DNA from: JAFDXJ01 sp038257845
Lineage (GTDB): Bacteria; Bacteroidota; Bacteroidia; Chitinophagales; Chitinophagaceae
NCBI GenBank assembly: GCA_038257845.1
Contig: JBBSQL010000004.1
Coordinates: forward strand, 88,130 to 152,129
Direction: 5' to 3'
DNA length: 64,000 bases
The translations under genes were made by a program, and so were the position numbers. Shown here in pieces: positions 35,269-43,650 of the stretch (its first letter is position 1; the number at the start of each line of letters is the position of its first letter). The notes beneath the pieces were generated by a model. That model worked only from the letters and a program-made list of their open reading frames with translations, searched no databases and was not told the DNA's origin.

Positions 35269-37761
35269 CTACATTTCCTGCTTATTGCCAATTTTATTTT
35301 TGAAATGCGCTAAAGCAATATTGAGCTCACCATAACTGGCCTCCTGGCCCAATTTGGATTTCAATTCACCCAGGTTGGCATCCGGGTTTTGAATAATCAC
35401 TTCGCCAATTTTTAAGAGCTTATCTTTTGGTATTAAATCGCCCGCTTCCAATTCTCCAATTCCCACAAAAAAAGACAAGTGGCCCTGGATAGTTTCAATG
35501 GCAAAATTTCTTTGTAAAGCAATTTGCTGGATGGAATTTCCTTTTTTATATAATGCAAAACTTTCTTCCCTGGAATGGGGTTTTGCTTCTTTTTTTTCTT
35601 TCTTCTTTTTCTCCGGAATTGCTTCTATGGCCGGCTCCAGGCCATTTTCTTCTGCATAATTTTTAATAATTTCTATAAAATCATTTCCAAACTGCCGCGA
35701 TTTTACTTTTCCAAAACCGGAAATTTTTTCAAGCTGCGATAAAGTTTGCGGCAGGTACTGAATCATTTCTTCAATCGTTTTAATATTGGCAACACGATAG
35801 ACGGGCAAATTTTTTTCTTTGGCCAATTGATCCCGGAGATTAAATAATTCTGCCTTCAAACCGCTGCGGCCCGATTGATCATTATATGCTGTTGCAGACG
35901 CTGCCAATGCATTTATTTTATGCACAGGTTTTTCATAATTTCTTTTTGCCAGAAAATATTTTTCGGAATAAAAACCTTGTGCACAATGTTGTATCAAATA
36001 ATTTTTTACATCCAATTCTTCCAAAATTTCCTGCAAAGTTGATTGGTACTTTATTGCCACCATCCTGTTGTCTGTTACCAGTGGTGACTTTTCCAGCCAT
36101 GCAATAAATTGTGCCAGTTCATGGGTGAAATATTTTGAGGCAGACATGATTCTTTGCTGTAAAATTTCATTTTTTTCAAGTGGAATTTCTGCTTCTATTT
36201 TCTTTGCTAATTCCTGGTGGAATTTTGTAAATACATTTTCAATTTGTATAATTTTTCCTTCCAAAATATTTATCCAGGATTTCCCCTCTGCATTAAATGA
36301 TGACGCATTTTCAAAGAACCACTGGAAAAATTTTCCGCAAAGCCCGGCAATATTTTCAAAAGAAAAAAGGTTCATTAAAATTTCTTTTTCATTCTTAATT
36401 TTAAACGTTTCTAAATTTTCTTTTAAAGATTCATCCGTTGTTTCATTATTTAAAAATGCGGTAACCTGGCTGTCAAGGCGAAGGCTGTATTGATTGATGG
36501 GACTCAATAATATTAGCCCTTCCAAAGAGGTACAACGCGAAAGCGCCACATATACCTGCCCGGGCGCAAACGCTGCACCGGGGTCAATCATGGCTTTTTC
36601 AAAAGTCAGCCCCTGGCTTTTATGAATAGTAATTGCCCATGCCAAACGTAGGGGAAATTGCGTAAAACTTCCGACCACTTCTTCTTCCATTTTTTGCGTT
36701 TTTGGATTTACGCGATAACGGATATTATCCCATTTTTCTTTTTTCACTGCTATCAAATCATCATCACAATCCACGGAAATTTCATCTTCGGTAATCTTTT
36801 GAATAACGCCGATCTTGCCATTAAAATATCTTTTTATTTTCGAGGTATCATTTTTTAAAAACATTACCTGAGCACTTTTTTTTAATTGCAGTGTTTCATC
36901 TGCAGGGTAATTGCCGGGCGGAAAATCATCCTCCACTTTTGCCTTGAAATGCGTGACTAATCCGCTTAAATTATCAAGCGCTTTATAATTAATATTATCC
37001 GCAATTTTATTGTGCGTGGTGAGCGTGATATAATTTTCATCCCGGCCCGGCTCAAAAGTTGGGTCATATCTTTGATGCAATAATTGAATGCCTTTTTCAG
37101 TCAAATTATTATTGCGCACCATGTTCAGTATCTCCACAAATTCAGGATTACTTTGCCGGTAAATGGTTTGCAATTCTATATGTACCGGATTTTGCAAACT
37201 CCATACACGGCTCGAAAAAAAATAAGGGCTGTTGTAATACGCAGATAAAATTTCCCATTCTTCTTTCCGCGCTACGGGCGCGAGTTGCATCAGGTCGCCG
37301 ATCAATAAAACCTGCACGCCTCCAAATGGTACATCATAATTTTTTCGCACATGCCGCATCACGGCATCCATTTCATCGAGCAAGTCGCAGCGCACCATAC
37401 TGATCTCATCAATAATTAATAATTCCAGTTTTTGTATTACGGAAAGCCGGTCTTTTGATAACCTGATCTTAGAAAGCAATTGATGTTTATCTGTAACAGG
37501 TGCAGATAAATTAAAAGCATTCGTTTCAGGAATATAGGGCGTAAAAGGTAATTGCAAAAAAGAATGTATCGTCGTGCCGCCGGCATTGATCGCCGCAACG
37601 CCTGTGGGCGCAACTACTGCACAGGATTTGTGCGTGATGCTTTTTATATATTTTAAAAAAGTAGTTTTACCCGTGCCCGCTTTACCGGTTAAAAAAACCG
37701 GGCAATCTGTATATTGAATATAGTCAGCAGTCAATTTGAAAAGCGGATTTAAATCATCCAT
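35269..37761 (-). CDS. PIF1-like AAA helicase with HRDC-like and HTH C-terminal domains
   Basis: An 830-aa SF1B DNA helicase. Walker A FLTGKAGTGKTTFLKYI, Walker B IIDEISMVRCDLLDEMD, motif III VLLIGDLMQLAPV, and the UvrD_C_2-like end AWAITIHKSQGLTFEKA with GQVYVALSRCTSLEGL. After a linker of about 230 residues come an HRDC-like domain (FNLRDQLAKEKNLPVYRVAN; LSQLEKISGFGKVKSRQFG) and a helix-turn-helix of the HTH_40 type (ESFALYKKGNSIQQIALQRN) near the end. A Lys-rich hinge (KKKKEKKEAK) separates the last two. ATG 37761 is chosen. Role probably fork or G-quadruplex processing by family; no partner nearby. Confidence 0.9.
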   Translation of the reverse strand: MDDLNPLFKLTADYIQYTDCPVFLTGKAGTGKTTFLKYIKSITHKSCAVVAPTGVAAINAGGTTIHSFLQLPFTPYIPETNAFNLSAPVTDKHQLLSKIRLSKDRLSVIQKLELLIIDEISMVRCDLLDEMDAVMRHVRKNYDVPFGGVQVLLIGDLMQLAPVARKEEWEILSAYYNSPYFFSSRVWSLQNPVHIELQTIYRQSNPEFVEILNMVRNNNLTEKGIQLLHQRYDPTFEPGRDENYITLTTHNKIADNINYKALDNLSGLVTHFKAKVEDDFPPGNYPADETLQLKKSAQVMFLKNDTSKIKRYFNGKIGVIQKITEDEISVDCDDDLIAVKKEKWDNIRYRVNPKTQKMEEEVVGSFTQFPLRLAWAITIHKSQGLTFEKAMIDPGAAFAPGQVYVALSRCTSLEGLILLSPINQYSLRLDSQVTAFLNNETTDESLKENLETFKIKNEKEILMNLFSFENIAGLCGKFFQWFFENASSFNAEGKSWINILEGKIIQIENVFTKFHQELAKKIEAEIPLEKNEILQQRIMSASKYFTHELAQFIAWLEKSPLVTDNRMVAIKYQSTLQEILEELDVKNYLIQHCAQGFYSEKYFLAKRNYEKPVHKINALAASATAYNDQSGRSGLKAELFNLRDQLAKEKNLPVYRVANIKTIEEMIQYLPQTLSQLEKISGFGKVKSRQFGNDFIEIIKNYAEENGLEPAIEAIPEKKKKEKKEAKPHSREESFALYKKGNSIQQIALQRNFAIETIQGHLSFFVGIGELEAGDLIPKDKLLKIGEVIIQNPDANLGELKSKLGQEASYGELNIALAHFKNKIGNKQEM

Positions 37762-37847
37762 AAACAAAAAAATTATTTTTGTTGAATAAAAATAATGCAG
37801 CAATATTAGTTCAACATTCGCTTATTTTTACAGCAACTATTTAAAGC

Positions 37848-38582
37848 ATGGATGTACAATATACTACAATTTGTTTTGATTTTGGTAATACACTTTTGAA
37901 ATACGCTGTATTTGAAGGAAACAAATGCACAGGTATTTTTTTCCTGGAAAATACCAGCCCGGAATCACTTCAACATGTGATGGAAAAATACCATCCGCAA
38001 AAAACAATTTTATCTTCAGTTGTAAATCATGATTTAGAATTGGAAAAATTTCTTGATGAAAATAGCCGGTTTCATAAATTGTCACACCAAAGCAAACTTC
38101 CATTCACCATTCCTGTGGGCAAAAAAGAAACGATCGGACCGGATCGGCTTGCCTTAATGTCAGCCACCGCAACCATGTATCCAAAAACGCATACACTCGT
38201 CATTGCATTTGGCTCATGCATTACATATAATTTTATAAATGCTTCCGGTGAATTTTTAGGCGGCGCCATTTCACCAGGCATGGAAATGCGTTTTAAAGCC
38301 ATGCATTCGTTTACGGCAAAACTGCCATTGGTAACACCAAATACTATTTTTCCATTGATTGGTTATGATACCCGGACCAATTTATTAAGCGGTGTAATGC
38401 TGGGTATTCGCGGTGAAATCAACTACCAGCTTGAATTGTACGAAGAGCGGTATAGTAACTTTAACGCGGTTTTAACCGGGGGCGATATACGCTATTTTGC
38501 TTCGCATCTCAAAAAGAAGATATTTGCAGACCCTCAATTCATATATAAAGGACTTTATGCAATCAGTGAACTTAATCAATAG
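37848..38582 (+). CDS. coaX: Type III pantothenate kinase
   Basis: First step of coenzyme A synthesis in organisms using the CoaX form. A 244-aa protein of the ASKHA fold: phosphate-1 motif ICFDFGNTLLKYAVF, pantothenate pocket IGPDRLALMSATATMY (GPDR), AFGSCITYNFINASGEFLGGAISPG and LTGGDIRYFASHL. The first residue after VIAFG is Ser where many enzymes have Asp-Thr-Thr/Ala (GTATT-like). ATG start. Its end overlaps the following outer-membrane protein gene by 26 bases. Confidence 0.93.
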   Translation: MDVQYTTICFDFGNTLLKYAVFEGNKCTGIFFLENTSPESLQHVMEKYHPQKTILSSVVNHDLELEKFLDENSRFHKLSHQSKLPFTIPVGKKETIGPDRLALMSATATMYPKTHTLVIAFGSCITYNFINASGEFLGGAISPGMEMRFKAMHSFTAKLPLVTPNTIFPLIGYDTRTNLLSGVMLGIRGEINYQLELYEERYSNFNAVLTGGDIRYFASHLKKKIFADPQFIYKGLYAISELNQ

Positions 38583-39924
38583 GCGTTTTATCTTTTTCCT
38601 GCTTTCTATTTCATTTTTTTCCATCACCTCTTTCGCACAGGTTAATTCGCCATTTTCAAGATATGGCCTGGGAGATTTAGTGCCTTTACAAAGTATAACT
38701 ACACAAGGTATGGGCGGATTGGGCGCTGCTTATTACAATGGCCAGGTAATTAATAATAACAACCCGGCGAGTTATAGTGCACTGAGGTTGGTGACGTATG
38801 ATATAGGATTCACATTGGACGCGCGTTCTTTGCGCAGCGCAAATCCTGTCGGGAAATATAATGCGACCAATGTAGCGCCTGCTTATTTGCAACTTGCCGT
38901 TCCATTAAGCAAAACAAAAGATGTAGCAATCGTATTTGGCCTCAGGCCAAAAACAAGAGTGAGTTATAGTCTGGCCGAAACTGTACAAGCACCTTTTAAT
39001 CCCACAGACAGCATTCAAAATTTATATGAAGGAAATGGTGGCATGTATGATGTTTTTGGTGGCATTGGCAAACGCTGGAAAAATTTCAGCGTAGGTATAA
39101 ATGTGGGATATGAATTTGGTAAAAAAGAGATCAGTACCCGCGTGGGCATTTTGGATACAGCATTTAATTATTTCAAATCAAATTCAGAAACAAACACCAA
39201 TTTTTGGGGTGTGTATGTAAACCCGGGCATCGGTTATTTGATCCCATTGGGAAGCCGCATTGATCCAACGACCAAGATCAGTTCCAATTATTCTTTGCAA
39301 CTGGGCGGCAGCGCCACGCTTTCACATAGCCTTAAAGCCAATCAAAAAATTACGCGGGAAACTTTTGTATATGATGCAAACTCCGGCGCAGCTCAGCGAA
39401 TTGATAGTGTTTCTGTAACACCAAATATATTGGGCCATATAGAAATCCCCATGACATACACAGCCGGTTTTATGGTAAATAAAGTATTGAGTAATGCATA
39501 TGTTTCTATTAATAAATGGTCATTTGGTGCGGATTATACGGCCGGCAATTGGAGTGATTACCGTTTTTATAATGCGAAAGATCTCACTGTAAATAATTGG
39601 ATGATTCATGCCGGCGGTGAAATTTCACCCAACCCGGTTAGTGGCACAAAATTCTGGAGCCGCGCCATTTACAGGCTGGGATTTTATACAGGAAAAGATT
39701 ACCTTGATTTAGACGGCAATGGCTACCAAATTTCAGGAGTAACATTTGGTGCAGGATTTCATTTGAAAAAGAAAAATTATATCAACCAGTACAACATGAT
39801 CAATACCGCACTCGAAATTGGCAGAAGAGGTACGAAAGTGAATAACCTCACCCAGAATTATTTTAAATTTTCTCTTTCATTTTCTTTGAGTGATATTTGG
39901 TTTCAACCGCGGAAATATGACTAA
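38557..39924 (+). CDS. Outer-membrane protein (FadL/OmpP1-like), conserved after coaX
   Basis: A 455-aa exported barrel protein: signal peptide from Met at 38557 (INRRFIFFLLSISFFSITSFAQ), then NSPFSRYGLGDLVP and GMGGLGAAYYNGQVINNNNPASY, an opening typical of OmpP1/FadL-like Bacteroidota proteins. Many amphipathic strands follow, ending LTQNYFKFSLSFSLSDIWFQPRKYD. Substrate unknown; hydrophobic-compound uptake is a family-level guess. The ATG lies inside coaX (26-base overlap), and lptC starts inside its own last codons, so the three genes are translationally linked. Confidence 0.82.
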   Translation: MQSVNLINRRFIFFLLSISFFSITSFAQVNSPFSRYGLGDLVPLQSITTQGMGGLGAAYYNGQVINNNNPASYSALRLVTYDIGFTLDARSLRSANPVGKYNATNVAPAYLQLAVPLSKTKDVAIVFGLRPKTRVSYSLAETVQAPFNPTDSIQNLYEGNGGMYDVFGGIGKRWKNFSVGINVGYEFGKKEISTRVGILDTAFNYFKSNSETNTNFWGVYVNPGIGYLIPLGSRIDPTTKISSNYSLQLGGSATLSHSLKANQKITRETFVYDANSGAAQRIDSVSVTPNILGHIEIPMTYTAGFMVNKVLSNAYVSINKWSFGADYTAGNWSDYRFYNAKDLTVNNWMIHAGGEISPNPVSGTKFWSRAIYRLGFYTGKDYLDLDGNGYQISGVTFGAGFHLKKKNYINQYNMINTALEIGRRGTKVNNLTQNYFKFSLSFSLSDIWFQPRKYD

Positions 39925-40498
39925 CTTTTTTTCCCATACTTCATCCCGGGCAGCAGTATTTTTCCTTTGCTGCCTTTTTTTTTCCTGTGAAAATAAAATG
40001 AGTGATGTGGAGAATATCGGCAAAAAAAAAGTCAGCCGCGAAATGGCTACACAAATTGAAAGTTATATGAGCCAGGGCGGTGAGATGAAAGCAAAACTCA
40101 CTGCACCATTAATGTGGCGTACGCAATCTGATACGCCGATGATCGAATTTCCCAAAACATTGCGCGTGGATTTTTATTCAGACAGCACGAAAATTGAAAG
40201 CAGGCTCACCGCAAAATATGGCCGCTATTATGAAAGTATGGGAACTGTTTTTCTCAAAGACAGCGTGATCGTTATCAACCTGGTGAAAAAAGATACATTG
40301 CGCTGCGATGAACTCAACTGGGACAGGAACAAAGAAATTTTTTTTACGGATAAAAAAGTCTCCATTTATAAGTCCAACGGCGACGAAATACATGGCATCG
40401 GGCTCACAGCCAAACAGGACTTCAGTCAATATACCATTTTACATGTGCAGCCAAATACTTATTTGAGTATCCCGGATAGTACGATGCCGGGGAATTAA
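39917..40498 (+). CDS. lptC: LPS export protein LptC
   Basis: Periplasmic bridge component that moves lipopolysaccharide from the inner-membrane LptBFG transporter toward LptA. A 193-aa protein: N-terminal hydrophobic anchor ending LFFSCENK, a possible lipobox, then the LptC fold (ATQIESYMSQGGEMKAKLTAP, SDTPMIEFPKTLRVDFY, YYESMGTVFLKDSVIV, LNWDRNKEIFFTDKKVSIY). ATG 39917 overlaps the previous stop by 8 bases. No other lpt gene is next to it. Confidence 0.88.
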   Translation: MTNFFSHTSSRAAVFFLCCLFFSCENKMSDVENIGKKKVSREMATQIESYMSQGGEMKAKLTAPLMWRTQSDTPMIEFPKTLRVDFYSDSTKIESRLTAKYGRYYESMGTVFLKDSVIVINLVKKDTLRCDELNWDRNKEIFFTDKKVSIYKSNGDEIHGIGLTAKQDFSQYTILHVQPNTYLSIPDSTMPGN

Positions 40499-40573
40499 TT
40501 TTTTCACTTGCCAAAGTATTAAATTCAATTTTAAATATCTATTGAATAACTTAATTTATTAGGCATCTTAAAA

Positions 40574-40666
40574 CTATATCTCAAACTTCGCTGATTTTTC
40601 TTTTGCTTCCTGCATTAATTTTTTAAACCGGACTTCCTGCGAAATATTTTCCAGGGTAAATAAATA
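40574..40666 (-). pseudogene. Remnant of a lost gene: C-terminal tail of a TPR-type protein
   Basis: The 250 bases between lptC and the next gene hold no intact gene. One minus-strand frame is open for 31 codons up to a TAG at 40574 and reads FTLENISQEVRFKKLMQEAK followed by EKSAKFEI. It has the look of the last helix of TPR-type regulatory or sensor proteins (R-F-x-K-L-M-x-x-A-K). The frame is closed by TAA at 40667-40669 with no start, so the rest has been deleted. Low-scale evidence, but the composition is protein-like. Confidence 0.4.
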
Positions 40667-40748
40667 TTATGTAAAAATGAAAAACGAAGATAAATAGATT
40701 GGAGAATGCGCTGATAATATTTAATACGAAAGGTCTTATTGAGTTTTC

Positions 40749-41099
40749 TTATTTAATTCCTGTTCGGATATATACTTCTATTTCTTCGCTGTTATTAAAA
40801 ACGCAGGTTGGATTATTGAAGGGAAACCTGTTAGAATTTTGCGGCGATAAAAGTTCGCCATTCTCAATATCGTCTGCATAAGAAACTGTTGAACGAAATT
40901 TCCCTTCTCCCCTAAAGTTTAATATGATAGCCTGAACGCCGGGGAGAACTGCAATTTGCAAACCTGTTTCCTCGCTTTCATAAAAATCATCCTGGTTCAA
41001 ACGCATGCGCACATCTTTGTCCTTAAATAAACTTTCCGGGCAATAGCCATTCCACATTTTCGAGATTTTTTTACCTGTAATTTCGTCGTTGTCGCCCAT
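40749..41099 (-). CDS. Unknown 116-aa protein, last gene of the DUF1080 operon
   Basis: No recognised domain. The sequence has MWNGYCPESLFKDKDVRMRL, then QDDFYESEETGLQIAVLPG, IILNFRGEGKFRSTVSY and a Pro/Asn-rich middle before NSEEIEVYIRTG. The N-terminal half has the spacing of a small zinc-ribbon domain in which only one Cys (Cys19) remains; this reading is inference. Soluble, acidic, no signal peptide. ATG start, 28 bases after the 70-aa gene on the same strand. Confidence 0.65.
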   Translation of the reverse strand: MGDNDEITGKKISKMWNGYCPESLFKDKDVRMRLNQDDFYESEETGLQIAVLPGVQAIILNFRGEGKFRSTVSYADDIENGELLSPQNSNRFPFNNPTCVFNNSEEIEVYIRTGIK

Positions 41100-41127
41100 G
41101 GTTATAATTTTTAGTTTTGAGTAAAAA

Positions 41128-41340
41128 TCATTTTTCTTTTTGTTTTGCAGATAAATAATATTCTTTTAAAAGTGGATATTTCTGAATATCCATTTCTTTA
41201 AAGCCAGCCATACTTAAAGCTTCATCTGCTTCAAAACTGATTTCAACATATTCGCGGAAAGTTGATATGCGGCTGAAAATATCTGCATCAATATTATTCA
41301 GCATATCTAAGTGATCTTGGTCTGATAGTTCGTCGTACAT
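41128..41340 (-). CDS. Unknown 70-aa acidic protein
   Basis: No recognised domain. The protein is predicted helical and acidic: MYDELSDQDHLDMLNNIDAD, ISTFREYVEISFEADEALSM and KYPLLKEYYLSAKQKEK. No signal peptide or membrane segment. ATG start, 18 bases downstream of the DUF1080 gene stop and 28 bases upstream of the 116-aa gene, so it is most likely the fifth gene of the operon that begins at 44820. It may be the partner of the 116-aa protein. Confidence 0.6.
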   Translation of the reverse strand: MYDELSDQDHLDMLNNIDADIFSRISTFREYVEISFEADEALSMAGFKEMDIQKYPLLKEYYLSAKQKEK

Positions 41341-41358
41341 TTATGTGAAAATTAAATA

Positions 41359-42078
41359 CTACAACCTCTTCACTTTAATATCCTTAAACCAAACATCACC
41401 TCCATGATCCTGCAATGCAATATGCCCTTCATGAAATTTTGCGAAATCGGGCATCTCATGAAACTTGCTGCCAGCAACCATCTTGTCCCAATTGGCATCC
41501 CACATCGTGGTGGAAACCACATGCACTTTGTTTAAATACAAATCTAATTTTCCATTATTGGCAATGATCTCCGCGTGATTCCATTCGCCTACAGGTTTTG
41601 CAGATTCAGGCAATGCTGAAATGAGGTCATACAAATCACCTGCGCGATGCTTTGGATATTTTCCGTCTTCATGCCCATCATTATCTATGATCTGCATTTC
41701 CGGGCCGGTGAGCCAAACATATTTATATTTTGATGGATTGTCATTTACATAAAACATGATACCACTATTTCCTGCGGGTGAAATTTTCCAGTCGAGCTGC
41801 AAATCAAAATTTGTATAACTTTCATCTGACACCAAATCACCTCCATCATTTTTGGAAGGATCAAAATGCAAGACGCCATTTTCCGCGATCCAGCCTGTAC
41901 CGGCTTTTTCTTTCCCGTAGGAATGCCAGCCATTGGTTGTTTTACCATCAAATAAAGATTGCCATCCTTTATTCATAGGTACTACTGACGCTGAATCATT
42001 TGAAGCTGCTGTATGTGGCGTATTACAAGCCAGGGCGCTGAAAAAAATCAGCGCCGGAGCTAAGGATTTTATTTTCAT
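41359..42078 (-). CDS. Secreted DUF1080 (3-keto-glycoside hydrolase-type) lipoprotein
   Basis: A 239-aa protein with a lipoprotein-like signal (MKIKSLAPALIFFSALAC). The DUF1080 concanavalin-like fold is clear: GWQSLFDGKTTNGWHSYGKE, GVLHFDPSKNDGGDLVSDES, FDLQLDWKISPAGNSGIMFY and the C-terminal HIALQDHGGDVWFKDIKVK. Family members have been shown to cleave 3-keto-glycosides made by Gfo/Idh/MocA oxidoreductases. Periplasmic or outer-membrane anchored. Fourth gene of the minus-strand operon; cytochrome c lies 6 bases upstream. Confidence 0.92.
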   Translation of the reverse strand: MKIKSLAPALIFFSALACNTPHTAASNDSASVVPMNKGWQSLFDGKTTNGWHSYGKEKAGTGWIAENGVLHFDPSKNDGGDLVSDESYTNFDLQLDWKISPAGNSGIMFYVNDNPSKYKYVWLTGPEMQIIDNDGHEDGKYPKHRAGDLYDLISALPESAKPVGEWNHAEIIANNGKLDLYLNKVHVVSTTMWDANWDKMVAGSKFHEMPDFAKFHEGHIALQDHGGDVWFKDIKVKRL

Positions 42079-42084
42079 GAATGT

Positions 42085-42480
42085 TTAATTTGTTTTTAAT
42101 AACAATACATATTTCACCATCTGCTCTGCATCAGCTTCTGAAACCTGGGGATGTGGAATCATGGCTACCTGGCCCCAAACACCGGAACCACCTTTGATCA
42201 CTTTTTCAGCCAGCATTTTCACATTGGCTTCATTGTCTGCGTATTTATTGGCAACATCCTGGTAAGCGGGCCCTGTTAATTTCTCGGATACTTTATGACA
42301 GGTGAGACAATCATATTTTGCCACAAGCGTAAGCCCTGCTTTATAATCAGGATTCTGTGTAATGTCAACAGTGGCAGGCGCTTCGGGCGTTGTGGTTGTA
42401 TCTTTAGAAGTATCGGTACTATTATTACCACAAGCGGATACAAACAAAATCACTGAAGCAAATACAATAAACTTTTTCAT
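42085..42480 (-). CDS. Lipoprotein c-type cytochrome
   Basis: A 131-aa class I cytochrome c. The lipobox VSAC gives lipid-anchored Cys17 (SVILFVSACGNNS) followed by a Thr/Ser/Pro-rich linker; the heme site is YDCLTCHKVSEKLTGPAY and the likely axial Met is in VAMIPHPQVSEADAEQMVKY. It would carry electrons in the periplasm. Its place 6 bases before the DUF1080 gene and after an isomerase suggests it accepts electrons from sugar C3 oxidation; the dehydrogenase would be outside this operon. ATG start. Confidence 0.93.
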   Translation of the reverse strand: MKKFIVFASVILFVSACGNNSTDTSKDTTTTPEAPATVDITQNPDYKAGLTLVAKYDCLTCHKVSEKLTGPAYQDVANKYADNEANVKMLAEKVIKGGSGVWGQVAMIPHPQVSEADAEQMVKYVLLLKTN

Positions 42481-42523
42481 AAAAACGATGATTTAAAGAT
42501 TAAAAATAAGTAGTGTAAAGTTA

Positions 42524-43579
42524 TTAATTAATTCCAAGAATATTTTTATTTAAATCTTTATCAATTTTTGCCGAAGCAAAATCATCAAAAGTTTTTGAGG
42601 TGACATGAATGATATGATCCTTAATAAATGCAGCGCCTTCCCGTGCACCATCTTCGGGATTTTTTAAACAACATTCCCATTCCAGTACTGCCCAGCCGGG
42701 AAAATCATACTGGGCTAATTTGCTGAAGATGGCAGAAAAATTTACCTGCCCGTCACCCAATGAACGAAATCTTCCTGCACGGTTCAACCAGTTTTGATAA
42801 CCGCCATACACGCCCTGTTTCCCGGTAGGATTAAATTCTGCATCTTTTACATGAAACATTTTAATCCGTTCATGATAAATATCAATGTATTCCAAATAAT
42901 CCAGGCATTGTAAAATAAAATGCGAAGGGTCATATAATAAACAGGCGCGCTGATGATTATTTACTTTCTCTAAAAACATTTCATACGTAATACCATCATG
43001 CAAATCTTCACCGGGATGAATTTCAAAACACAGATCAATACCACATTCATCATAAGCATTCAAAATGGGTAACCATCTTTTTGCTAATTCGCTGAAACCT
43101 TCATCCACTAAGCCTTCCGGCCTTTGCGGCCAGGGATAAACCAATGGCCATAATAAAGATCCACTGAATGTAACGGAAGCTTTTAAGCCTAAATTCTGCG
43201 ACGCCTTCGCAGCCAGTTTTAATTGTTCTACGGCCCAGTGTTGCCTCGCTTTGGGATTGCCTTTTACTTCATTCGGTGCAAAGCCATCAAACAATAAATT
43301 GTATGCAGGATGTACCGCCACTAATTGTCCCTGTAAGTGTGTGGACAATTCCGTGATTTCTAATCCGGCATTTTTTACAATGTCATTGATCTCATCAGCA
43401 TAAGTTTTACTTTCTGCTAATTTTTTTAAATCCAGTAAACGCGCATCAGTTGTAGGTAATTGTACGCCTTTGAAACCCAGTCCTGCAGCCCATTTACAAA
43501 TATCCGGTAAATTATTAAAGGGTGGATTTTCATCCATAAACTGTGCGAGAAAAACGGCGGGGCCTTTTATTGTAGTCAT
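42524..43579 (-). CDS. Sugar phosphate isomerase/epimerase (TIM barrel)
   Basis: A 351-aa cytoplasmic AP-endonuclease-2-like TIM-barrel protein. Metal ligands visible: Glu in LCFEIHPGED, Asp in CLLYDPSHFILQ, His in IKMFHVKDAEFN and Glu in AVLEWECCLKNP. The repeat family includes 3-keto-sugar isomerases/epimerases and lyases in sugar catabolism. No signal peptide. ATG start; 71 bases downstream of the oxidoreductase stop and 43 bases before the cytochrome gene, consistent with one operon. Confidence 0.9.
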   Translation of the reverse strand: MTTIKGPAVFLAQFMDENPPFNNLPDICKWAAGLGFKGVQLPTTDARLLDLKKLAESKTYADEINDIVKNAGLEITELSTHLQGQLVAVHPAYNLLFDGFAPNEVKGNPKARQHWAVEQLKLAAKASQNLGLKASVTFSGSLLWPLVYPWPQRPEGLVDEGFSELAKRWLPILNAYDECGIDLCFEIHPGEDLHDGITYEMFLEKVNNHQRACLLYDPSHFILQCLDYLEYIDIYHERIKMFHVKDAEFNPTGKQGVYGGYQNWLNRAGRFRSLGDGQVNFSAIFSKLAQYDFPGWAVLEWECCLKNPEDGAREGAAFIKDHIIHVTSKTFDDFASAKIDKDLNKNILGIN

Positions 43580-43650
43580 ATAATTTCTTTAAAAGATTCT
43601 TTACCAATTATATATTTCCATATCAAAAAATATAACCTATTTATAAAATT

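Noticed and set aside
36068..36493. 141-codon frame opposite the PIF1-like helicase
   Set aside because: Shadow of the helicase linker; no motifs, no plausible start context.
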